From Thermococcus sp. 21S7 (GTDB taxonomy: Archaea > Methanobacteriota_B > Thermococci > Thermococcales > Thermococcaceae), in NCBI RefSeq assembly GCF_012027615.1, contig NZ_SNUT01000007.1, forward strand, positions 1 to 64,000: DNA of 64,000 bases, written 5' to 3'. Positions within the stretch are counted from its first letter, which is position 1. Each line of letters opens with the position of its first letter. The notes under the pieces are model-generated. The model ran no database searches and was not told the DNA's origin. It saw only the letters and a program-made list of their open reading frames with translations. Made by a program: the position numbers and the translations under genes. This document shows positions 33,662 to 41,122 of this stretch, piece after piece.

Positions 33662-34492
33662 TCACCCTATCACGATTTCCCTCAGGTCCTTTACCCAGGT
33701 CCTGCTCGGCTCACCGGGAATTACCACCCTGAAGTTAGGGGTGAGTATTGCTTTATCGTTCCCGTAGACTTCCATGAAATCGAGCGTGGCGCTGTATCCA
33801 TCCTTTGCCGTGAAGGTTATGTTCACAGCATCGTCATCGGGACGGGCCTTATCGAGGAGGAGCTTTAACGGAACGCCGCTGAAGGTTACGTTCTCTCCTT
33901 TCAGTTCTACAGTCACGTTCATCCCAAAGGAATTCATCAGCTCGGTGATGTCTTCCCGGGTCACCACAACCGTCACTTTGGTCTTTCCGTGTACCACCAC
34001 TGCGCTCTCGTCCCCGATCAGCTTAATTTCGCTCAGCCATTTGAGCCACAGCTTTCCTGGTTGGTCGGGTATGACGAGCTTGATCGGGCCGCCGTTGTCC
34101 GGGCCGAGAGGCTCCCCGTTCTCCTCCCAGCAGAGGTAGGCGTTCTTTAAATCGTCCATGCTCAGCGTTATCTCGTAGCCATCCTCCGCCCTGAACCTAA
34201 CCCACTTGACCCTGCTCTCTTCAATCCCCAGCTTCTCAAACACCCTTTTGAGTGGAACCCCCACGTATGTGTTGTTTATCTTGGTTCCGGTTGACTTCAC
34301 GAGGGTTGCGTTGAACTTCACACCGCCCAGGGACTGGAGCTCGGCAAGGGTTATCTCCTCAGAGGTAATCCCGCTGATGTGTACTGTGGGCGTCTCCTTA
34401 GCGGGAGATGCGGGCGTGGAGGTTGTTGTCCCGGAAGTTATGCAGCCACAGGCGAGTACGACCAGGATCAGAAGGCCGAGGAGCTTCTTCAT
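33662..34492 (-). CDS. Lipoprotein with two SUOX-like domains
   Basis: 276 residues with lipobox VLACGC. Two tandem domains (about 38-155 and 165-276) repeat the same pattern: a TLAEL-type start, YVGVPLKRVFEKL / FSGVPLKLLLDKA, then RAEDGYEITLS / TAKDGYSATLD, and a C-terminal WLKWLSEIKLIG / WVKDLREIVIG strand. This is the PF00174-type fold seen in molybdopterin oxidoreductases, here duplicated and without an obvious cofactor cysteine. ATG 34492 is used since GGTGGT precedes it. It has its own TATA (34523-34532) and heads the transcript 34492-32113. Confidence 0.68.
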   Translation of the reverse strand: MKKLLGLLILVVLACGCITSGTTTSTPASPAKETPTVHISGITSEEITLAELQSLGGVKFNATLVKSTGTKINNTYVGVPLKRVFEKLGIEESRVKWVRFRAEDGYEITLSMDDLKNAYLCWEENGEPLGPDNGGPIKLVIPDQPGKLWLKWLSEIKLIGDESAVVVHGKTKVTVVVTREDITELMNSFGMNVTVELKGENVTFSGVPLKLLLDKARPDDDAVNITFTAKDGYSATLDFMEVYGNDKAILTPNFRVVIPGEPSRTWVKDLREIVIG

Positions 34493-34522
34493 TGGAACCA
34501 CCATACCCTATGCACTCCGGTT

Positions 34523-34532
34523 CTTATATAAC
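34523..34532 (-). promoter_or_regulatory. Promoter of the lipoprotein/DUF364 unit
   Basis: GTTATATAAG on the minus strand is a strong TATA element, 31 nt before the ATG. It separates the lipoprotein-DUF364 transcript from the upstream ABC transporter operon. Confidence 0.65.
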
Positions 34533-34559
34533 ATTTCTGTTTAATGATCTCGCTAACCG

Positions 34560-35357
34560 TTAAATAGAAATATTTTCCATCCCTGGGCAGTCCGCCACTT
34601 TTTGGGGAAGAACTATCGGTAGCCCGTCAACCTTTGAGAGCCTCACACGGAGTCCGTAGAGAAGGTTCATCGTTTCCTCGGTTATCACCTCCTCCGCTTT
34701 ACCGTGTGCCAGAATCTGGCCCCCTTTCATCAGAAAAACCTCGTCACAAAAAATGAGCGCGAGGTTGGGGTCGTGGAGCGAGAGCAGGATGAGCTTTCCA
34801 AGCTTTCTCGCAATCTTCTCTATAACGGAGAGAACTACTAGCTGGTTTCTGAAGTCCAAGAACGAAGTTGGTTCATCGAATATTAGCAGCCTTCCCTCCT
34901 GGGCAACTGCCCTGGCGATTATAACGAGCCTTTTCTGGCCGCCGCTGAGTGAGGTGAACTTTCTGTCGGCTAGGTCTTCAATTCCCAGGGCCCTGAGGGC
35001 TTTCCATGCCCTTCTCTCGTCGTTCCTATCCGGCCCAGTAAACACGTTCACGTGGGGATTGCGTCCCATCAGGACGACCTCGAATACAGTGTACGGAAAG
35101 GCTATCGAGAATTCCTGTGGGGCGTACGAGACAAGCCTCGCCCTCTCTTTAAAATCCATCCTTATCATGTCTATGCCGTCCAGCTCGATGCTTCCTCTCC
35201 GCGGACTGAGAATCCCCGCGATGCACTTAAGGAGCGTTGATTTTCCTGCCCCGTTTGGCCCAAGGAGGCACCCAACACCCTTTTCAAGTTTAAACGTGAT
35301 TCCTTTGAGTACGCTGTTGTTGCGGTAGGAGAATTCCAAGTCCTCAACCTTCAGCAT
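34560..35357 (-). CDS. FecE/BtuD-type ABC ATPase
   Basis: 265 residues. Walker A GPNGAGKS, signature LSGGQKR, Walker B LLIFDEPTSFLD and switch His in LSLHDPNLAL are all present, so it should be active. It matches ATPases of iron-siderophore, heme and cobalamin importers. ATG 35357 follows GGAGGG and overlaps the 3' end of the permease gene by 14 bp. It is the last gene of the binding protein-permease-ATPase operon. Confidence 0.93.
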   Translation of the reverse strand: MLKVEDLEFSYRNNSVLKGITFKLEKGVGCLLGPNGAGKSTLLKCIAGILSPRRGSIELDGIDMIRMDFKERARLVSYAPQEFSIAFPYTVFEVVLMGRNPHVNVFTGPDRNDERRAWKALRALGIEDLADRKFTSLSGGQKRLVIIARAVAQEGRLLIFDEPTSFLDFRNQLVVLSVIEKIARKLGKLILLSLHDPNLALIFCDEVFLMKGGQILAHGKAEEVITEETMNLLYGLRVRLSKVDGLPIVLPQKVADCPGMENISI

Positions 35358-36288
35358 GCTCCCTCCTCCTGGAGAGTATCGCCACAAGGATTGGTGCGCC
35401 GACCAGGGATGTTACAACTCCTACCGGGAGTTCGGCGGAGGTTAGTGTTCTGGCCACGTCGTCGCAGATTACCAGCAGTATGGCGCCTGTGAATACCGCC
35501 GCCGGAACGAGCTTCCTGTTGTCGTAGCCGACCAGAAGCCTGGCTATGTGGGGGGAGACGAGACCGACCCACCCGATTATCCCGCCGATGGCGGTTGCGG
35601 CAGAAACGGCGAGCGTTGCCAGTCCGATAATGAGCTTCTTGTAAAAAGAAACGTTTACCCCGAGGGCCTTTGCCTCATCGTCTCCGAGCGAGAGGATGTT
35701 GAAGACCCACCTGAGGGTGGTGAGGCCTATTATTCCGATGACCATTGGGATGGAGAAGAACTTCAAGTCCGCCCACCGGATTCCCGCGAAGCTTCCAAGG
35801 AGCCAGAACACCATGGTTGGAAGCTGGTCGTAGGGGTCGGCCAAGTACTTTGCCATGCCAACGAGTGCCGAGAAGAAGGCCGAGACGGCTATCCCCGCCA
35901 GCAAAAGTCCGACGATATCGTCTCCTACCAGCCTGCTCGTTCTGTATGCAATGAACACTGCGGCGATGCCGAAAACGAAAGCCAGGGTCTGAACGAGGTA
36001 GGGGTTGAACGTGAAGAGCAATATCGCGAGAACGGCACCAAAGGCCGCCCCGCTGGTCACACCGAGTATGTTTGGACCTGCCAGATGATTCCTGAAGACG
36101 TTTTGAAAGGAGAGGCCTGCGACGGATAGGGATGCCCCAACCAGGGATGCCCCGACGATCCTCGGGAGTCTCACATCAACGAGTATCGTCCTGGCTAGCC
36201 CGTTCATGTTGAGGGGATTGAATGTGAGCCTTCCGATGAGCAGGGAGATGGCCAGAACAAGGAGATAGAGAAAGATGAAACGCCTCAA
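35344..36288 (-). CDS. FecCD-type ABC permease
   Basis: 314 residues with about nine to ten helices. Typical family blocks: LVDVRLPRIVGASLVGASLSVAG near the start and a GLVSPHIARLLVGYDNR coupling helix near the end. It would form a homodimeric channel for a chelate or cofactor. TTG start at 36288 overlaps the stop of the binding-protein gene by 4 bp (TTGA) with GGTGATG upstream, showing tight coupling. Substrate unknown. Confidence 0.92.
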   Translation of the reverse strand: MRRFIFLYLLVLAISLLIGRLTFNPLNMNGLARTILVDVRLPRIVGASLVGASLSVAGLSFQNVFRNHLAGPNILGVTSGAAFGAVLAILLFTFNPYLVQTLAFVFGIAAVFIAYRTSRLVGDDIVGLLLAGIAVSAFFSALVGMAKYLADPYDQLPTMVFWLLGSFAGIRWADLKFFSIPMVIGIIGLTTLRWVFNILSLGDDEAKALGVNVSFYKKLIIGLATLAVSAATAIGGIIGWVGLVSPHIARLLVGYDNRKLVPAAVFTGAILLVICDDVARTLTSAELPVGVVTSLVGAPILVAILSRRREHAEG

Positions 36289-37877
36289 TCCACATCACCA
36301 ACCAGTGGTACCTCTGTGATACCTATTCCGAAGAACCGCTCGTAGAAGTCGCTGGCCTCTTTTCTTACGTCCAGGTCTGTAAAGAGTTCTGGATGGAGAA
36401 CCTTGGCCGTCCAGTACAGGCCGAGGATCCACTTTGGAGCGGGATAATCCCAGCTCTCGCCATCGTTTGGCATGGCGTAGATTCTTCCCTCCTTCACTGC
36501 CTTTATCTCACTCCATGCGGGGTCTTTGAGGATGTCCTCCTTTATCTTCGTGCTCGGATACGCCGGGGAGTATCCCACCACTATTATGACGTCGGGATTC
36601 CATTTGGCAACCTGTTCGACGTTAACCACGTTCCATCCGCCGGGCAGTTCCTTGGAGACGCTGATTCCCCCGGCCATCTCTATCAGCCTGTTCTGGAAGT
36701 ACTCCTGCCCCGGCGCCTTGAACGCCTTGCTCTTCATGCTGTACATCAGCAGAAGAACCCTCGGTCTCTGATCCTCGCTGAGGTTTGATGTTCTGTTCGT
36801 CACTTTCTCCATGGCCTTCCGGTAGTATGTCGCCACATCCTTCGCTTTTTCCTCTTTTCCCAGGACCTTACCCATTATCTCAAGGCTTTTCAGGTAGTTT
36901 TCCACTGTTTCTAGGTCGAGGGCTATCACCGGAACGTCCAGACTCTCGATGGCGTCGTCAACCCTGCTGTCGCCCCATGCCGCAGTAAAAACGATGTCTG
37001 GGTTGAGCCTCTTGATTTCCTCGACGTTGGCGCTCTTGGGGTCGCCCGCAAGGACTATCCTGTCCTTTGCATCCGGGTCGATCAGCTGTATGAACCTGTC
37101 TTTCATGACCAGTGGCGTTCCTCCAACGACCTTCTTCCCGTCCCCCAGCAGATAGACCATCTGGGCCGCCAGTCCGTAGATGGCCACTATCCTGTCCACC
37201 GGCTGGGAAACCTTAATCTCCTTCCCTCTGAAATCCATGACCTCAATGTATCCGGTTTTCTCTCCCGGCGTCGGACCCTCCGCCGATTTTATGACCTCTA
37301 TTCTGACGACTGCCTTTACCCAGGTGTTTCCGGGCGTTATGTAGCCACCCTTCCCGATGACTGCCATCTGGAGGGGGTATACCTTCCCATCAAGTTCGAA
37401 CTCTATCGGTTTTCCGTTGAACTCGTAGGCGATTATTGGAGTCACGCTTCCATTTGTGGGGTTCCCGTTTTGATCCATTGTTTCTATTCCCCTTCCCGTT
37501 ACGAAGTCGTGGCTTACCACGATCGAGTACCCGTCGGCGGCGACTATCCTGATACTGTATTCATCGGAGAGTCCGCCAACGAGGTTTACAAGCTCTTTCA
37601 GGGGGACTCCCTTGTAAGTGCCTACCCCCTTTATCGAGCCGAGCTTTGTTTTGTAACCTCCGGTACCCTCGACTTGGGGGAGCTTTCTTAGTTCATCGAG
37701 GGTTAGATTCTTCTCTCCCGAGGGTCCAACCAGAGTTAGAACTGCCGCCCCTTTCTCCGCTGGAGCAACGGTGGATGTTGAACTCGTCGGAGAAGAGGGG
37801 TTGCCGTTTATGCATCCGCTTGACACGATTCCAAGCAGGAGAACCCAAATCACAAGCAGTCCCGCGTATCTCCTCAT
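36285..37877 (-). CDS. ABC substrate-binding lipoprotein with N-terminal SUOX-like domain
   Basis: 530 residues. Lipobox (GIVSSGC), then a SUOX-like domain (about 45-215: TLDELRKLPQVEG, YKGVPLKELV, VAADGYSIVVSH, GNTWVKAVVRIEVI), followed by a cobalamin/iron-type periplasmic-binding domain (about 225-500: VDRIVAIYGLAAQMVYLLGDG, EIKRLNPDIVFTAAW, WNPDVIIVVGYSP). Such a fusion means the fold found in the two neighbouring lipoproteins is physically part of the importer. ATG 37877 follows GGTGACGG; the longer frame lacks a signal at its start. TATA TGTTTAAATTC at about 37909-37919. First gene of the ABC operon. Confidence 0.85.
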   Translation of the reverse strand: MRRYAGLLVIWVLLLGIVSSGCINGNPSSPTSSTSTVAPAEKGAAVLTLVGPSGEKNLTLDELRKLPQVEGTGGYKTKLGSIKGVGTYKGVPLKELVNLVGGLSDEYSIRIVAADGYSIVVSHDFVTGRGIETMDQNGNPTNGSVTPIIAYEFNGKPIEFELDGKVYPLQMAVIGKGGYITPGNTWVKAVVRIEVIKSAEGPTPGEKTGYIEVMDFRGKEIKVSQPVDRIVAIYGLAAQMVYLLGDGKKVVGGTPLVMKDRFIQLIDPDAKDRIVLAGDPKSANVEEIKRLNPDIVFTAAWGDSRVDDAIESLDVPVIALDLETVENYLKSLEIMGKVLGKEEKAKDVATYYRKAMEKVTNRTSNLSEDQRPRVLLLMYSMKSKAFKAPGQEYFQNRLIEMAGGISVSKELPGGWNVVNVEQVAKWNPDVIIVVGYSPAYPSTKIKEDILKDPAWSEIKAVKEGRIYAMPNDGESWDYPAPKWILGLYWTAKVLHPELFTDLDVRKEASDFYERFFGIGITEVPLVGDVD

Positions 37878-38010
37878 AACCGTCACCGGGGGAATACACA
37901 CCGTTGGGAATTTAAACATTTTGAGTAAATAATTTTGTTAAAGAAAACGGATCTGTTTTCAAAAGCGACCCAAAAGTTTAAATTTTGTTTCATATGCAAC
38001 TATTATCTGT

Positions 38011-38151
38011 ATGGAGCGGAAACTTGCCGTCGCCTTCGTCCTGTTCATCGTGTTCACATCCCTTCCGTTTCTGGTTAGGTTGGCCGAGGACAGAGTGTCC
38101 TTGTCGCCGGTATCCCCCGGCCTGCCTTCGGCTCCGGTAAACGGGACTTAC
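38011..38151 (+). pseudogene. 5' part of secreted small-protein gene, disrupted by IS
   Basis: 47 codons: a signal-anchor (AVAFVLFIVFTSLPFLVRLA) and a short linker ending VNGTY. The IS left end follows the TTAC at 38148-38151, so the frame runs into the element and stops. TATA AGTTTAAATTT at 37975-37984 precedes it. The missing part resumes in frame at 39619. Before insertion the protein would have been about 123 residues. Confidence 0.78.
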
Positions 38152-38167
38152 ATTTTTCTTTTGAAAG

Positions 38168-38187
38168 CCTCGCCGTTCACGGCGGGG
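38168..38187 (+). repeat. IS left-end hairpin
   Basis: CCTCGCCG-TTCA-CGGCGGGG, eight pairs including one G-T, TTCA loop. It mirrors the right-end hairpin and is probably the left transposase recognition structure. Confidence 0.75.
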
Positions 38188-38266
38188 ATGCAATAAACCC
38201 CCCAATAGGCCTTTAAACAGGAAAGCAATCTTTTTTTAAAACCCAAAAACCATACCATACTTTGAA

Positions 38267-39631
38267 ATGAAGCGGACAGTAACAGTCAAACTCCAACCCT
38301 CAAAGGAGCAAGCAAAAATCCTCTTCGAATTAGCCGACACTGGAGCTAAAGTCTGGAACAGAGTAAACTACCTAAGGAGACAACAATTCTTCCAAGAGCA
38401 AATCGTGGACTTCAACACAACAGAGAAAACCGTTTATGAAGAGTTTAAACGGGAAATCGGCTCTGCAACCGTCCAGCAAATAGCGAGAAAAAACTCTGAA
38501 GCATGGCGTTCATTCTTCTCCCTCCTCCGGAAAAAGCGGAATGGTGAACTCCCCTCTTGGCTTAAGCCAAAACCACCAAACTATCTCAAAGAAGACGGAA
38601 AGAGGAAACCCTTAATCGTTCTCAGAAACGACCAATACAAGATTGAAGGGAACAAACTTATCCTCAAAGGCCTCGGCAAGTTCAAACGCCTTGAAATCCA
38701 ATTCAAGGGTGGAATTCACCTGAAGGGGAAGCAAGGTCGCTTAGAAATCACTTATGACACCGTTAAGAGAAAATGGTATGCTCACGTAAGCCTCACAGTC
38801 GAGGAAAAACTCGAAGGTGTGGAGTGGATTAAACTTCCGAGAACTCCTAATGGAGACCTCTCCGCTGGAATAGACTTGGGAGTAAACAATTTGATGGCCA
38901 TTTATGTGGAGAATGGAGAAAGCTCCCTCGTGAATGGAAGACCGTTAAAGTGCATTGATTTTTACTGGAGGAAAAAGATTGCCGACTACCAGTCAAAACT
39001 CAATAAGAGCGGGGCCAAAACGAGTAGGAAACTCAAAAGAATGCATGAGAAGGCTAAACTTCAGGCAAAGCACTACATTAACACGGCGGTAAGACAAACG
39101 GTTAAGAAGCTCTACGATTTGGGAGTTAGTAGAATTGTCGTTGGTTATCCAAAAGGTATTGCCAGAAACTCCGAGAGAGGAGCAAAACAAAACTTCCTCC
39201 TTTCTCACGTCTGGCGTTTTAATTACGTTATCAAACGCCTCACAGAGGTTGCGGAAGAGTATGGTATTCAAGTTGTGCTTGTTGGTGAGGCTTTCACTTC
39301 TAAAACGTGCCCTGTTTGCGGGAAGCCCCACAAGGGGGCTCGCTTCGTTCGTGGATTATTTAAGTGTCCCGCAACGGGGCTTGTTTTTAACGCGGACTTG
39401 GTTGGAGCGTTTAATATCTTGAAGAAGGTTGTTAAAACCATAACCCCGAATTTGAGCGGTCTTTACGCTCAGAGGAGGGGTAACGGGGGGAAGGCCCTCC
39501 CCGAGGGGCTGAAAAGCCCATTTTTATTGGGTTTTGGTGAAACCCCCTCAAACCTCTCCACCCTTGAGTTAGGGGGTTCCTCGTTGGAACCCCCGCCCTT
39601 CAGGGCGGGGAGGAGGTCAGCGGCACTGTGA
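38267..39631 (+). CDS. tnpB: TnpB RNA-guided nuclease
   Basis: 454 residues. RuvC-I Asp in AGIDLGVNNLMAI, RuvC-II Glu in VLVGEAFTSKTCPVCG and RuvC-III Asp in NADLVGAFNI are present, so nuclease activity is plausible. The zinc finger has CPVCG but its second half reads KCPATG, lacking the fourth cysteine. TnpB proteins use an RNA from the element's right end to cut DNA next to a TAM. The last four codons and the stop lie beyond the likely IS right end, so the C-terminus is supplied by the host gene. The start ATG has no clear ribosome binding site. Confidence 0.92.
   Translation: MKRTVTVKLQPSKEQAKILFELADTGAKVWNRVNYLRRQQFFQEQIVDFNTTEKTVYEEFKREIGSATVQQIARKNSEAWRSFFSLLRKKRNGELPSWLKPKPPNYLKEDGKRKPLIVLRNDQYKIEGNKLILKGLGKFKRLEIQFKGGIHLKGKQGRLEITYDTVKRKWYAHVSLTVEEKLEGVEWIKLPRTPNGDLSAGIDLGVNNLMAIYVENGESSLVNGRPLKCIDFYWRKKIADYQSKLNKSGAKTSRKLKRMHEKAKLQAKHYINTAVRQTVKKLYDLGVSRIVVGYPKGIARNSERGAKQNFLLSHVWRFNYVIKRLTEVAEEYGIQVVLVGEAFTSKTCPVCGKPHKGARFVRGLFKCPATGLVFNADLVGAFNILKKVVKTITPNLSGLYAQRRGNGGKALPEGLKSPFLLGFGETPSNLSTLELGGSSLEPPPFRAGRRSAAL
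39572..39610 (+). repeat. IS right end: two mutually exclusive hairpins
   Basis: GGGGGTTCC-n5-GGAACCCCC (39572-39594) and CCCCGCCC-TTCA-GGGCGGGG (39591-39610) share four C residues, so they cannot form together. The second is the DNA end hairpin; the first may belong to the guide RNA that starts inside tnpB and ends at the right border. Confidence 0.6.
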
Positions 39632-39849
39632 CTGCCGTGGATGAGGTTTCCAGGGTGGTGGTCGTTGACAACTACACCATTGAAATCCGCGGGAAATGGA
39701 CGGGGCCGGATGGGCTCACCTACAACTGGCGCGAGATGCTGGCCCTTTTGAAGCCGGGAGAGAGCGTTGAGATACTAGCCAGCGAGGAGGAGGGCTCGCT
39801 CAAGGCTGACGTGATAATCATCGATGGGAAGAGGTTCACGAGGGGATGA
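39619..39849 (+). pseudogene. 3' part of disrupted secreted small-protein gene
   Basis: 76 codons in the frame expected if TTAC (38151) were joined to AGC (39619): SGTVTAVDEVSRVVVVDNYT, then a YNWREMLALLKPGES segment and a DVIIIDGKRF strand, all beta-rich and OB-like. Its TGA overlaps the ATG of the next membrane protein gene (39846). A GTG at 39628 could allow a truncated product but without a signal peptide. Confidence 0.7.
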
Positions 39850-40094
39850 AGATGGGGCACGGCCTGAGAATGTGGGTCTCGCTGGTTCTCTTCGTCCTCT
39901 GGCTGGTAACTGGGATAACCGGTGTTATACTTCTTGTGGCTCCCCTGGCGGCCGAGCTGGGAGTCACCCTTCCCGTATCGCTGGCGGACACGCTCCACAT
40001 ATACCTCGGCTTCGCTTTCTTTGGCCTATCCTTCGTCCATATCGCCCTCAACTGGAGTGCAATGAAGGCGTACTTCCGGAGGCTCAGGGGTTAG
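39846..40094 (+). CDS. DUF4405-like small membrane protein
   Basis: 82 residues, two transmembrane helices. His residues in SLADTLHIYLGFAF and LSFVHIALNW match the DUF4405 pattern of cytochrome-b-like small proteins that may bind heme. ATG overlaps the upstream stop (ATGA), so it was translated together with the now disrupted gene. The IS insertion may reduce its expression through polarity. A membrane redox or sensing role is possible but unproven. Confidence 0.65.
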   Translation: MKMGHGLRMWVSLVLFVLWLVTGITGVILLVAPLAAELGVTLPVSLADTLHIYLGFAFFGLSFVHIALNWSAMKAYFRRLRG

Positions 40095-40139
40095 GCAAAA
40101 CCTTATACGCCTTTAGGTTAACCTAATTCTGGTGGTGAC

Positions 40140-41090
40140 ATGATAGCCTTCGGTCCGGTTCCATCGAGGAGGCTCGGTAAGAGTCTCGGGGTGAACAACA
40201 TACCCGACAAGGTCTGCTCCTACGCCTGCGTCTACTGCCAGATAGGCAGAACCCTGAGAATGGAGGTTGAGAGGAGGGCGTTCTACGAGCCGGAACTAAT
40301 CTTCGAGGATGTTTCGCGGAAGGTCGAGAAGGCCGAAGCGGCCGGGGAAAGGATAGACTACATCACCTTCGTTCCCGACGGAGAGCCTACGCTCGACGTA
40401 AACCTGTCCAGAGAGGTGGAGATGCTGAAAACCCTCGGGATAGCCCTGGCGATACTCACGAACTCCTCGCTGATATGGCGCGAGGACGTGAGGGAGGAGC
40501 TTTTTGAGTTCGACTTCGTCTCACTTAAGCTCGACGCAGTGAGCGAACCCCTCTGGCGCAGGGTGGACAGGCCCCACAGGAGCCTCTCACTTGAGAAAAT
40601 CCTCGACGGCATGCTGACCTTCGCGGACGGCTTCGAAGGAAAGCTCGTTACCGAGACCATGCTGATAAACGTTGATTACGACGGAGAGCTTGAGAAAATT
40701 GCTGACTTTCTGGCGGAGCTCAAGCCGGACAGGGCGTACATAGGAATCCCCACGAGGCCTCCTGCCGAACCGTGGGTCGAACCTGCGGGCGAGGAGACGA
40801 TACACGTCGCATACCAGCTGTTCAGCGAGCGCCTTGGGGAAGAGCGCGTCGAGTACCTAATAGGCTATGAGGGGAACGCCTTCGCCTCAACCGGAAACGT
40901 CGAGGAAGACCTGCTGAGCATAACCGCCGTGCACCCGATGAGGGATGAAGCCGTGAGGGAGCTTCTGAGAAAAGCTGGGGCCGGCTGGGACGTTGTGGAA
41001 GGGCTTATCCGGGACGGAAAGCTGATCGAACTCGAATACGGGGGAAGGCGCTTCTACATGCGCGCCCTCCCGAGCAGGAGAAAACCTTAA
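40140..41090 (+). CDS. Radical SAM protein with C-terminal winged helix
   Basis: 316 residues. The [4Fe-4S] motif is CSYACVYC (Cys26, Cys30, Cys33), with GEPTLD and LTNSSL as SAM-binding strands. The C-terminal 65 residues (AVHPMRDEAVRELLRKAGA..GKLIELEYGGRRFY) look like a winged helix. This is a conserved archaeal group of unknown substrate. TATA CCTTATACGC is about 35 nt upstream and GGTGGTGAC precedes the ATG. Confidence 0.85.
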   Translation: MIAFGPVPSRRLGKSLGVNNIPDKVCSYACVYCQIGRTLRMEVERRAFYEPELIFEDVSRKVEKAEAAGERIDYITFVPDGEPTLDVNLSREVEMLKTLGIALAILTNSSLIWREDVREELFEFDFVSLKLDAVSEPLWRRVDRPHRSLSLEKILDGMLTFADGFEGKLVTETMLINVDYDGELEKIADFLAELKPDRAYIGIPTRPPAEPWVEPAGEETIHVAYQLFSERLGEERVEYLIGYEGNAFASTGNVEEDLLSITAVHPMRDEAVRELLRKAGAGWDVVEGLIRDGKLIELEYGGRRFYMRALPSRRKP

Positions 41091-41122
41091 TTATCCGGCG
41101 GAAGACTCCGAGTGGGGAGAGC

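Larger units (their letters stand above)
38152..39618 (+). mobile_element. tnpB-only IS200/IS605-family element
   Basis: About 1.47 kb carrying only tnpB, without a TnpA transposase (IS1341-like organisation). Both ends have subterminal hairpins with 8-bp stems and a TTCA loop (38168-38187 and 39591-39610), the imperfect palindromes recognised by Y1 transposases. There are no terminal inverted repeats or target duplication, as expected. The left flank TTAC is a likely target tetranucleotide. Boundaries are uncertain by several bases, especially on the right. It disrupts a small secreted-protein gene. Confidence 0.82.

Noticed and set aside
38168-39610. CRISPR-like repeats from the repeated GC-rich hairpins
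   Set aside because: Only two hairpins at IS ends, no regular spacing; no CRISPR array found anywhere in the window.
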